Shown piece by piece: positions 58,380 to 64,000 of a stretch of DNA of 64,000 bases. Positions within the stretch are counted from its first letter, which is position 1. Every line of letters starts with the position of its first letter. A program made the position numbers and the translations under genes. The notes beneath the pieces were generated by a model. It worked only from the letters and a program-made list of their open reading frames with translations. It did no database searches and was not told where the DNA came from. This stretch comes from a virus: positions 1 through 64,000 of IMG/VR virus record IMGVR_UViG_3300044692_000034, one strand, 5' to 3'.

Positions 58380-58831
58380 TGCGCACCCTCCGGGATCTTC
58401 TTCATCAGGTAGTAGTTGAGTGCCGTGTCATCCGCCGGCACCGTAGTCGGCCCCTGGTAGACGTACAGGCAGCCGCGACCGTCGTCGGCGTTGTCCGATG
58501 GGCGAAGGTAGATGTACTCGAACTCGCCCATGCCGACGACGAGGAAGCCTGCAACGCCCGTGCCGTGGTTCACGAATGGGACGTAGTGAACGATGGTGTC
58601 GTCGTGCCCGTACTCGGTGGGCGGAAGCAGCAGCTCGATGCCGGACTCGACCACACGGCCGTTGTCGTTCGGGAAGTAGAGGTACACGTAGCCGGGTGCG
58701 ACAGCGATCGGCACCTTGACGTTCGGGTCGTCGTTGCCATTGGCAGGAGGCGCGCCCATGAAGCAGTCGGAGCCCTCGTGGCGTGCCATGAGTGCCTGCA
58801 CTGACCTGTCGAAGTCGTCGGGGTCGAACAC
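58376..58831 (-). CDS. 151-residue protein
   Basis: GTG 58831 has GAGGAG 7 nt upstream. Beta-rich (GYVYLYFPNDNGRVVESG, GFLVVGMGEFEYIYLRP) and acidic. Upstream, ATACCCACCACC looks like a mutated Met-Pro-Thr-Thr start (ATG to ATA). No family is recognised. Confidence 0.75.
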   Translation of the reverse strand: MFDPDDFDRSVQALMARHEGSDCFMGAPPANGNDDPNVKVPIAVAPGYVYLYFPNDNGRVVESGIELLLPPTEYGHDDTIVHYVPFVNHGTGVAGFLVVGMGEFEYIYLRPSDNADDGRGCLYVYQGPTTVPADDTALNYYLMKKIPEGAQ

Positions 58832-58881
58832 TTGCGCTCCTCGTCGGTGGTGGGTATAGCCACCCTAGTGAGTGGCTTAGT

Positions 58882-59184
58882 TCAAAACAAGCTGGTACGC
58901 ATCGGCTGCGTGTGAGCCTCTATCCACACCTCGACCATGTCAACGTACGATGCTTTGACGTATCTCCTGAGCAGCGCGCCGCCGCACCGAGGGCAGTGAT
59001 AGCCGCGACCGTACATTGGCGTACCCGGTGGCTCGACGTATCCGCAAGGCGGAGAGAGTCTGTGGTCTTCGAACGGATGCGCGAGCCAATAGCCCTCAGC
59101 GAATACTCCCTGACAGACGTAGGCACCACGTATGTACGTCCTGCCGGCCAACGGAGGAAGCCAATGGGTCTGTCTTTCGTTCAT
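58882..59184 (-). CDS. 100-residue zinc-site protein
   Basis: ATG 59184 overlaps the HNH stop (ATGA) and has GAGGG upstream. Aromatic first half, then YHCPRCGGALLRRYVKASYV. CxxC plus an earlier Cys pair could bind zinc. No family is recognised. Confidence 0.75.
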   Translation of the reverse strand: MNERQTHWLPPLAGRTYIRGAYVCQGVFAEGYWLAHPFEDHRLSPPCGYVEPPGTPMYGRGYHCPRCGGALLRRYVKASYVDMVEVWIEAHTQPMRTSLF

Positions 59185-59537
59185 CGTCGTACCCTCGCGT
59201 GTGGGTCGACCTCGGCATGGTGCTTGTCGCAAAGCAGCATGTCAGGCATGCCGCCCTTGCCGTGGTGCGCCTGGAGCATGCCCGCGTCTCGCACCGGACA
59301 GCGCGTGCCCTGCGGCAAGTCCACAAACACCGTGAGCCCACCAACCGCAGCGCACTGACCCCCGTACAGAGCAAGCATGCGGCGTCTGAAGTCGTCCTGC
59401 TCCCGCCGCTGCCTGCCCTTAGACCAGTGCGCCCCAGCCGGACGGGGCTGAGGCGCACTCGGTTGACACAGACCGCAGTAGCGGTCGCCCTGCGGGATCG
59501 GGCGCGAGCAGTTCTTGCACGTCCCGAAGATCGTCAT
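59181..59537 (-). CDS. HNH-type endonuclease
   Basis: 118 residues. ATG 59537 lies directly after the previous stop. An N-terminal zinc ribbon (CKNCSRPIPQGDRYCGLC) is followed by the HNH region: helix RRMLALYGGQCAAVG, then LQAHHGKGG and LLCDKHHAEVDP, giving the H-H...C...H-H pattern. The central Asn is replaced by Asp/Lys, as in several active variants. Phage HNH proteins can be homing nucleases or assist packaging. The linkage with terL is loose here. Confidence 0.75.
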   Translation of the reverse strand: MTIFGTCKNCSRPIPQGDRYCGLCQPSAPQPRPAGAHWSKGRQRREQDDFRRRMLALYGGQCAAVGGLTVFVDLPQGTRCPVRDAGMLQAHHGKGGMPDMLLCDKHHAEVDPHARVRR

Positions 59538-60200
59538 CTACTGCGTGGTGGAGCGCGTGCCGGTGCCCGTCGGCACCTCGGGGTTGTCCGTCTTCGACGT
59601 GTCCGTCTTGCTGATCTCGGCGGACTCGTCGAGCTGGAGCTTCACCGGCGTGTCGATCTTGAACGGCTGGTCGCTGATGTGCGCACCCTCGGATGGGAAC
59701 CTGAGGATCGCACCCGTGATGGAGATGGCGACGTACCCCGAGTTCGATGTGCCCTGATGGACGCCGTTGGGTTCGGCGAGCCCGATGTCTCCGCACCCGT
59801 CCGGGATGTTCGTGCCGCCACCGATGTGCTGGCAGTAGAGCTGCACCGGATTCGTGACCTCATCTCCGGCCGGCTGCGGCGCGCCGCGCGTGACGTAGTG
59901 CGCGTACGGCGTGCCGTCCATCGCGACCATCGTCACATACCACAGCTTGTTCGGGTCGGCGTCGGCGGTGTAGAAGGCGTCCTGGACGCGGAGCGCGGCG
60001 GAGTCGTGCAGGTACGGCAGCTTCTCGGCCTTGCGCAGCTCACTGATCTGCTTGTCGATGTACGTGACGTCCTGCTGGACGATGTTCTGCTGAGCCTTGA
60101 CGAGCTTGCGCTTCGCGGCGCTCGTGCATGCCGTGGCGCCGAGCCCCAGGGGGACGATAAGCAGCAGCCACAGCCAACGACGACGACGATTCTTGAACAT
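59538..60200 (-). CDS. putative lipoprotein
   Basis: 220 residues from ATG 60200. RRRRWLWLLLIVPLGLGATA then Cys at about residue 25 resembles a lipoprotein signal, although the -3 position is Ala rather than Leu. The mature part begins with a charged helix (KRKLVKAQQNIVQQD). A beta-rich domain (WYVTMVAMDGTPYAHYV) with two Cys follows, then a Thr/Lys-rich tail. It probably sits on the outer face of the cell membrane. A host-surface or superinfection role is inferred. Confidence 0.7.
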   Translation of the reverse strand: MFKNRRRRWLWLLLIVPLGLGATACTSAAKRKLVKAQQNIVQQDVTYIDKQISELRKAEKLPYLHDSAALRVQDAFYTADADPNKLWYVTMVAMDGTPYAHYVTRGAPQPAGDEVTNPVQLYCQHIGGGTNIPDGCGDIGLAEPNGVHQGTSNSGYVAISITGAILRFPSEGAHISDQPFKIDTPVKLQLDESAEISKTDTSKTDNPEVPTGTGTRSTTQ

Positions 60201-60214
60201 GGGCGGTGCGGGCC

Positions 60215-60799
60215 TCAGCCGCAGTCGACGGAGTACCCGTCGGGGATCGGGTTGGGGAGCGTGATGCGGTCCGGCAGCCCCGCGTCCTTGAACACGTTCG
60301 CGGTGCTCTGCGCAGAGCGACTGTTGTAGTCGGCGGCGGACTTCGCCGCGACGTCACGAGCCGCCGACAGGTCCTGCTGGTCCGTCGTGATGTTCTTGAT
60401 GGCGACCTGCTGCTGGAGTGGGTCGCTGACGTCCTTCGCGGCGGCCTCGTCGGTCGCGAGCGTCTGCTGCGCGTTGCGGATCACCGCGAGCTGCGAGTTC
60501 ACGTCCTGGCACGTGTTGTGGAAGAACGCGATCTGCGCCTGCTTGTTCTCCGGCGAGTACACCTGCTTGTCCGTCCTGGAATTGACGGTGTGCTTCGCCG
60601 CCTCCCCCTCGAAGAACACAGAGCCCGTCGTCGCGACGCCCACGAGCGCCGCGACGACAAGCACGAGCACGAGCACGCCGACGACCCACTTCAGCGTCAC
60701 CCACCACGGATGCGCCTCGAACTCGTCAGCGCGGTCGTCCCACGTCGGGCTCTCGCGGTAGCGGTCGCGAGCATCGCGACGGGGCTGCCTACGCGACAC
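60215..60799 (-). CDS. 194-residue single-pass membrane protein
   Basis: GTG 60799 overlaps the end of the previous gene, with a weak ribosome site. A basic/acidic N-terminal 35 residues, one strong helix (VVGVLVLVLVVAALVGVATT), then a mostly helical outer domain (QVAIKNITTDQQDLSAARD) with two Cys. It precedes the lipoprotein and resembles it in layout, so the two may form an envelope complex. Confidence 0.75.
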   Translation of the reverse strand: MSRRQPRRDARDRYRESPTWDDRADEFEAHPWWVTLKWVVGVLVLVLVVAALVGVATTGSVFFEGEAAKHTVNSRTDKQVYSPENKQAQIAFFHNTCQDVNSQLAVIRNAQQTLATDEAAAKDVSDPLQQQVAIKNITTDQQDLSAARDVAAKSAADYNSRSAQSTANVFKDAGLPDRITLPNPIPDGYSVDCG

Positions 60800-61226
60800 G
60801 GCTCGCCCACTCCACCTTGATGCCGGCGCGCTTGAGGAAGGAGAGCGCGTCGCCGAGCGCCTTGGCACGACCGTCCTTCTTGCTGTACAGGTCGAGCGGC
60901 GAGCACCGCGCCTGGCCGCTCGCGAGGATCTCGCCGTGCTCGTCGCGGATGATCGCCAAGGTCCGGCCACCCCACGACGACAGATGCGACACGCGCGTCT
61001 TGCCGGCCGCCGCCTCCTCGCGCGTGAGGCCGTTCGCTCGGAGCACCGCGTCGTACTCCTCGCGCTGTCCGATCCTGTCGAGCGGCTTGATGGCCGGCAG
61101 CGTACGGCGGTTCCTGCGCGGCGTGCGCGTGTTCAGCTCCGCCGCGTAGTGGAGGTAGTCGCCATCGGAGCGCCCGTACCGCTCGTGCTGGTATTCGACT
61201 GTGCAACCCTCCATGACTAGTGTCAT
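60789..61226 (-). CDS. 145-residue protein
   Basis: ATG 61226 has GAAGGAGAACG upstream and a leader of about 40 nt. Basic in the middle (TRTPRRNRRTLPAIKPL), then alpha/beta with ASGQARCSPLDLYSKKDGRA, a stretch I have seen in small phage proteins without known function. It heads the two-membrane-protein unit. Confidence 0.75.
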   Translation of the reverse strand: MTLVMEGCTVEYQHERYGRSDGDYLHYAAELNTRTPRRNRRTLPAIKPLDRIGQREEYDAVLRANGLTREEAAAGKTRVSHLSSWGGRTLAIIRDEHGEILASGQARCSPLDLYSKKDGRAKALGDALSFLKRAGIKVEWASRVA

Positions 61227-61267
61227 CGTTCTCCTTCTCCGGCCGGTGTACTTGGCTTGAGTCGTGA

Positions 61268-61295
61268 AGTGTACGCGCCGTTTTGGTCAGTGCAA
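61268..61295 (-). promoter_or_regulatory. promoter of the 61226 unit (leadered)
   Basis: The boxes are -35 TTGCAC (61290-61295), a 16-bp spacer and -10 TACACT (61268-61273), with the TGACC element. The boxes belong to the common family, but a leader of about 35-40 nt with a ribosome site follows. Confidence 0.65.
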
Positions 61296-61311
61296 GCGAC
61301 GCGTGTCGCTG

Positions 61312-61509
61312 CTACCGAAGCGCCGTGACGCGCCGCACGGCAGATTTCACGTCCTGCGCGAAGAGTTTGATCTCCTTCTCCGCGATGACGTGCTCCGTGT
61401 ACCCTACGTCGCCGCGTCCGGGCGGTTCGTCGCGCTGCGAATGCGGGACGCGAGCAACAACCACGTGACGCTCGACGAACTCAGTTTCGGGCCACTTCTC
61501 CGCGCTCAT
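61312..61509 (-). CDS. 65-residue protein
   Basis: ATG 61509 overlaps the previous stop (ATGA). Strand ETEFVERHVVVARVP, Arg/Pro turn, then helix FAQDVKSAVRRVTAL. No family is recognised. Confidence 0.7.
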   Translation of the reverse strand: MSAEKWPETEFVERHVVVARVPHSQRDEPPGRGDVGYTEHVIAEKEIKLFAQDVKSAVRRVTALR

Positions 61510-62015
61510 GCGAGACCATCCTCAGGGTCGTACTCCGGCATGCCATCGATGACAGCTGCCATGTCGACGCCGCACTTCGCCAAGTGCTCGACCACTGTTG
61601 CCATCGCCTCGTTGATGGTGACCTTGACGTGTGCCAGCTCGCGGGCGGCCTTGAGCAGGTCTTGCCCGGCGCGCTGGTTGGCAGCGTGCCGGGCGTCGTC
61701 GAGCTGCGCCTCGCTCTCGTTGAGCGCGTCGCACTGCGCCTGCGCGATCGCCATCACGTCCTTGAGTGCCCTCTTGAACGACCACTTCGGGCGGCGGCTC
61801 AAGGCGCGTACCGTCGCGACCCTGTCGACCTCGTGCATCGTGGCGCCGTTCGTGATCACCACCGACAGGCCGCTGTAGTTGTCGCCCCTGGCCGGCGTCT
61901 CGTCGCCGCTGCCCTCGGCGACGGGGTTGTCGCCGACAGGTCGGCATTGCACGACCCACTCGTGGGAGCCGGGTACGATGACTCCCACGGTGCTCAGGTA
62001 CTCCCTCGGTTCCAT
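61506..62015 (-). CDS. 169-residue helical protein
   Basis: ATG 62015 has GCAGGAGAGGG upstream, 22 nt after the Ro stop. The first 60 residues are strand-rich. Residues 70-150 are helical with heptads (FKRALKDVMAIAQAQCDALN, LLKAARELAHVKVTINEAM). It could be a coiled-coil partner of the Ro protein it follows, which is inferred from position only. Confidence 0.75.
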   Translation of the reverse strand: MEPREYLSTVGVIVPGSHEWVVQCRPVGDNPVAEGSGDETPARGDNYSGLSVVITNGATMHEVDRVATVRALSRRPKWSFKRALKDVMAIAQAQCDALNESEAQLDDARHAANQRAGQDLLKAARELAHVKVTINEAMATVVEHLAKCGVDMAAVIDGMPEYDPEDGLA

Positions 62016-62037
62016 AGCCCTCTCCTGCGATGGGTTA

Positions 62038-63792
62038 CTACGAGTTCACGAGGACGAACTCGGCCATGACGCCGGGCGCCGAGGCGTCGAGCCCGACCAT
62101 GTCGAGCGAGTGCGGGTCCCGGGGGCCGCAGATGGACGACCGACCGGCGGTCATCGAGTGAACGATGAGCTTGGCGTTGATGCCCATCTGCTTGCGGTAC
62201 TGGTTCAGCGCCTCGGACGGGTGGATGACGCCGCTCCACGTCTCATTGTCCGTGTACACGACGAACGCGTCGTACTCGCGGCGCTGCTCCAGCGCCCATA
62301 GCATCGGCAGTGCGCAGTCGGTGCCACCGAAGTTGAGGTCGTTGACGGAGGAGCAGACGTCGGTGATCCGCTGGCGCGGGCTCACGTTGAGCTGCGTTAG
62401 GACGGCAGCCGGCGCTGTCCTGTCAGCGTTCGCGATCAGGCCACGCCCGGCCGTGCCGTCGCTGAACGCGACGACGTCGTAGGGGTTGTCGAGCATGAGT
62501 GGCAGACTCATCGCGACGCTTGCCTCTCGTGCCGTGGTGTTCGGCAGGCCGGTGCACATGTTGCGGTTCATTGACTGCGAGACGTCGTACGCGATCAGCA
62601 ACCGCCCCATGGAGACGACGTTGTCGAACGCGAGGTAGTACGCCTCGTCAAGCGCGTCGATGACTCGTGACACCGGGGTCCACGTGCCGGTGCCCTGCTC
62701 GCTGCGCCCGTGCGCGTACGTCCGCGCCGCGACGAACAGCTTCATTGGGTGCACGAGCGAGCGACGGATGTGCTCCGGATTCGAGAGCTGCTGCACGACG
62801 AGGTCGGTCGCGGAGGAGACGCCGGTGAGCAGCGTCTTGCCGTTCTTGTCCGGGCGACTCATGCGCGGCAGGTTCCGGATAAGCGCGGTCATAGGCATGC
62901 CGGCCTTGAGCAGCGCGAACCACACATCGGACGTCATGTGCTCGGCTGGGATCGCCTCGTGCGGCACCGCCCGGCCGTATGCCGCGATCGTCGCGCACAC
63001 ATCCTGCGGGCTCGTCGCCTTCACCAGCTCCTCGTACGCCACGACCGGCCCGATGAACGCCGCGTACCGCTCGGGGTCGTGGTCGTTCAGGATGTCGTTG
63101 TACTCCGCCTTCTCGCGATGCGTCGCCCAGTCGATGAGCGTGCGGTGCTGCCAGCTCGCCATCGCCGTGCCCTGCTCATGCAGGGGCAGGCCCCCGAGGT
63201 AGCCTCCCTCGACGGCGTACGGGTGCGCCTGCCGCATGACGTCACGGTGCGTCCACCCGTACCGCTGCCGGTACTTGACCATCTGGTACGCGACGTCTTC
63301 GGCCGACTTGTTCAGGTACCAGCGGGTGATGGCCTTGCGGAACCCGCGTCCCCAGCCGCGCATGTCCTCGCAGAAGGACAGGAACATGAACAGGGTGCTC
63401 GCGGTGCGGCACACGACGGGGATCGCAGCGAGGCCGGCCTCGCGGACGTCCTGGCGCTCGTGCGAGCAGAGCACGGCGAGCGCGTAGATGCCCGGGTCCT
63501 GCTTCGGGGCGCGGCCCGCCACGCTCACGTTCACGACCTCGGCAACGGTGCGGACGGCGTCCTTCTCGATGCACCGCAGCAGCGCGTCGACGTTGTCGAG
63601 CGTGAGCTTGTCCTGCCCGGCGTAGTACGTGCCGCCTTCGCTGCCGATGACGAGCCACCGGCGCAGACGCGCCCAATCGCCCGCCTGCCATACGTACCCG
63701 CCCGCCGGATTCTTGACCTGGCCCGAACCCGGAAGCGGCCGCGACTGCGGCGTCTTCACCGCACGTCTGGTGCCTCTCTTCAGGTAGCTCAT
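62038..63792 (-). CDS. rsr: Ro60/Rsr homologue (TROVE + vWA)
   Basis: 584 residues from ATG 63792, with GGAGAGGAG about 9 nt upstream. The first 370 residues are helical HEAT-like repeats of the TROVE domain (IEKDAVRTVAEVVNVSVAG, CEDMRGWGRGFRKAITRWYL with the conserved G-R-G-x-R-K/R, MALLRNL-like MTALIRNLPRMS). The vWA domain has the MIDAS D-x-S-x-S in LLIAYDVSQSMNRNM, a Thr in FGGTDCALPML and the Asp of VYTDNETW. Ro proteins are ring-shaped RNA chaperones that bind Y RNAs and misfolded RNA. Bacterial Rsr works with RNases. In a phage it may guide RNA turnover or tRNA/rRNA quality. Confidence 0.93.
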   Translation of the reverse strand: MSYLKRGTRRAVKTPQSRPLPGSGQVKNPAGGYVWQAGDWARLRRWLVIGSEGGTYYAGQDKLTLDNVDALLRCIEKDAVRTVAEVVNVSVAGRAPKQDPGIYALAVLCSHERQDVREAGLAAIPVVCRTASTLFMFLSFCEDMRGWGRGFRKAITRWYLNKSAEDVAYQMVKYRQRYGWTHRDVMRQAHPYAVEGGYLGGLPLHEQGTAMASWQHRTLIDWATHREKAEYNDILNDHDPERYAAFIGPVVAYEELVKATSPQDVCATIAAYGRAVPHEAIPAEHMTSDVWFALLKAGMPMTALIRNLPRMSRPDKNGKTLLTGVSSATDLVVQQLSNPEHIRRSLVHPMKLFVAARTYAHGRSEQGTGTWTPVSRVIDALDEAYYLAFDNVVSMGRLLIAYDVSQSMNRNMCTGLPNTTAREASVAMSLPLMLDNPYDVVAFSDGTAGRGLIANADRTAPAAVLTQLNVSPRQRITDVCSSVNDLNFGGTDCALPMLWALEQRREYDAFVVYTDNETWSGVIHPSEALNQYRKQMGINAKLIVHSMTAGRSSICGPRDPHSLDMVGLDASAPGVMAEFVLVNS

Positions 63793-63796
63793 CAGG

Positions 63797-63838
63797 TCAC
63801 AACTCCTCTCCGGTGAAGTTAGGGCGTCGCACGGGCAT
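63797..63838 (-). CDS. 13-residue upstream peptide before the Ro gene
   Basis: ATG 63838 reads MPVRRPNFTGEEL and ends at TGA 63797-63799, four nucleotides before the Ro start codon. The Ro ribosome site lies inside its last codons. It could regulate or couple Ro translation, or be chance. Confidence 0.35.
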   Translation of the reverse strand: MPVRRPNFTGEEL

Positions 63839-63961
63839 GTTGCGTGAACCTTGTCCGCCGGCAACGCTCACGCGTCCCGACCTTAGATACCGCTCTATGA
63901 GCGACGTATCAGGGTTTCAACCTGAGATAACAGACTCACAGCGGCCCGTACGACGTAGAGC
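63839..63961 (-). ncRNA. structured 5' leader of the Ro gene
   Basis: A leader of about 160 nt separates the predicted promoter from the Ro start. It contains a 5-bp stem/7-nt loop, TCAGG TTGAAAC CCTGA (63906-63922), shaped like a tRNA T arm but with G at loop position 56. It might be a regulatory leader or carry a small Y-RNA-like element upstream of the Ro gene, as in some bacteria. Confidence 0.35.
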
Positions 63962-63989
63962 AGAGTACACCATGCCAGCGACCCCGCAA
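63962..63989 (-). promoter_or_regulatory. promoter of the Ro gene
   Basis: The boxes are -35 TTGCGG (63984-63989), a 16-bp spacer and -10 TACTCT (63962-63967). They fit the phage's promoter family, but with a long leader instead of a leaderless start. Confidence 0.6.
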
Positions 63990-64000
63990 CCAACAAACAG

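Noticed and set aside
63906-63922. A complete tRNA gene in the Ro leader
   Set aside because: Only a T-arm-like hairpin is present. No acceptor, D or anticodon stem can be drawn around it.

Overview
The window looks like about half of a large, lytic-type tailed phage of a high-GC actinobacterium (Streptomyces or a relative). The evidence is the GC-rich sequence, about 160 mostly tiny genes that all lie on the minus strand, stop/start overlaps (ATGA, GTGA, TGATG, TAGTG) at most junctions, a large terminase subunit, phage-borne tRNAs, and promoters that lack any 5' leader. I see no integrase, no repressor of a recognised family, no DNA polymerase, and no capsid or tail genes apart from a possible link through the 39.5 kb peptidase. 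Those modules presumably lie outside the window. Transcription runs right to left, so the first gene of each operon is at its high-coordinate end.

1-2.7 kb is the sparse left end. It holds one Ala-rich zinc-ribbon gene with a 31-codon partner, a two-gene micro-operon (2157-2389), tandem hairpins, GATGC-word clusters and iteron-like GCAGTCC repeats. 2.7-36.2 kb is an accessory region of roughly 100 small genes. It is cut into short operons by 29 copies of one composite promoter: GAACGTT, then TTGCNNTGACC, then TAGTCT, placed so close to ATGCCCACC that the mRNA must start at or next to the start codon. Most first genes therefore begin Met-Pro-Thr whatever the protein is. Later genes in each unit are translated by stop/start coupling. 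Recognisable products here are a MazG-like pyrophosphohydrolase, a YdjM-like membrane hydrolase, a NucA/NucB-type secreted nuclease, a GroES-like co-chaperonin, a 2OG-Fe(II) oxygenase candidate, a SEC-C protein, a C2H2 finger, four winged-helix proteins and many small membrane or zinc-ribbon proteins.

36.8-38.6 kb holds a zinc-ribbon/coiled-coil protein with a conventional leader, tRNA-Tyr(GTA), tRNA-Ser(GCT), and a 550-bp gene-free block. That block has strong hairpins and a 47-nt tRNA-like fold on the + strand. 38.6-45.6 kb carries a papain-like peptidase, a two-domain glycosyltransferase, a Gfo/Idh/MocA-type oxidoreductase, a LuxR-type HTH protein, the large terminase subunit, a proteasome-beta/HslV-like Ntn hydrolase and a ribbon-helix-helix protein. 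45.7-61.2 kb is a long chain of coupled genes: a NADAR-family protein, a DUF4326 protein, a SNF2 helicase next to a PD-(D/E)XK nuclease and a stand-alone Topo VI-A/Spo11-like protein, a nucleotidyltransferase, an HNH protein, and a putative lipoprotein with a membrane partner. The right end (61.3-64 kb) is a Ro60 (TROVE/vWA) gene behind a leader of about 160 nt.

The most unusual features are the repeated leaderless promoter cassettes, several lying inside inverted repeats that could terminate the upstream operon, and two leaderless micro-ORFs that hand ribosomes to an overlapping gene. Also notable are the pairing of a Ro protein with tRNA-like noncoding RNAs in one phage, and the NADAR, Ntn-hydrolase and Spo11-like genes. 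All motif matching was done by eye, so family names resting on a single motif carry lower confidence.
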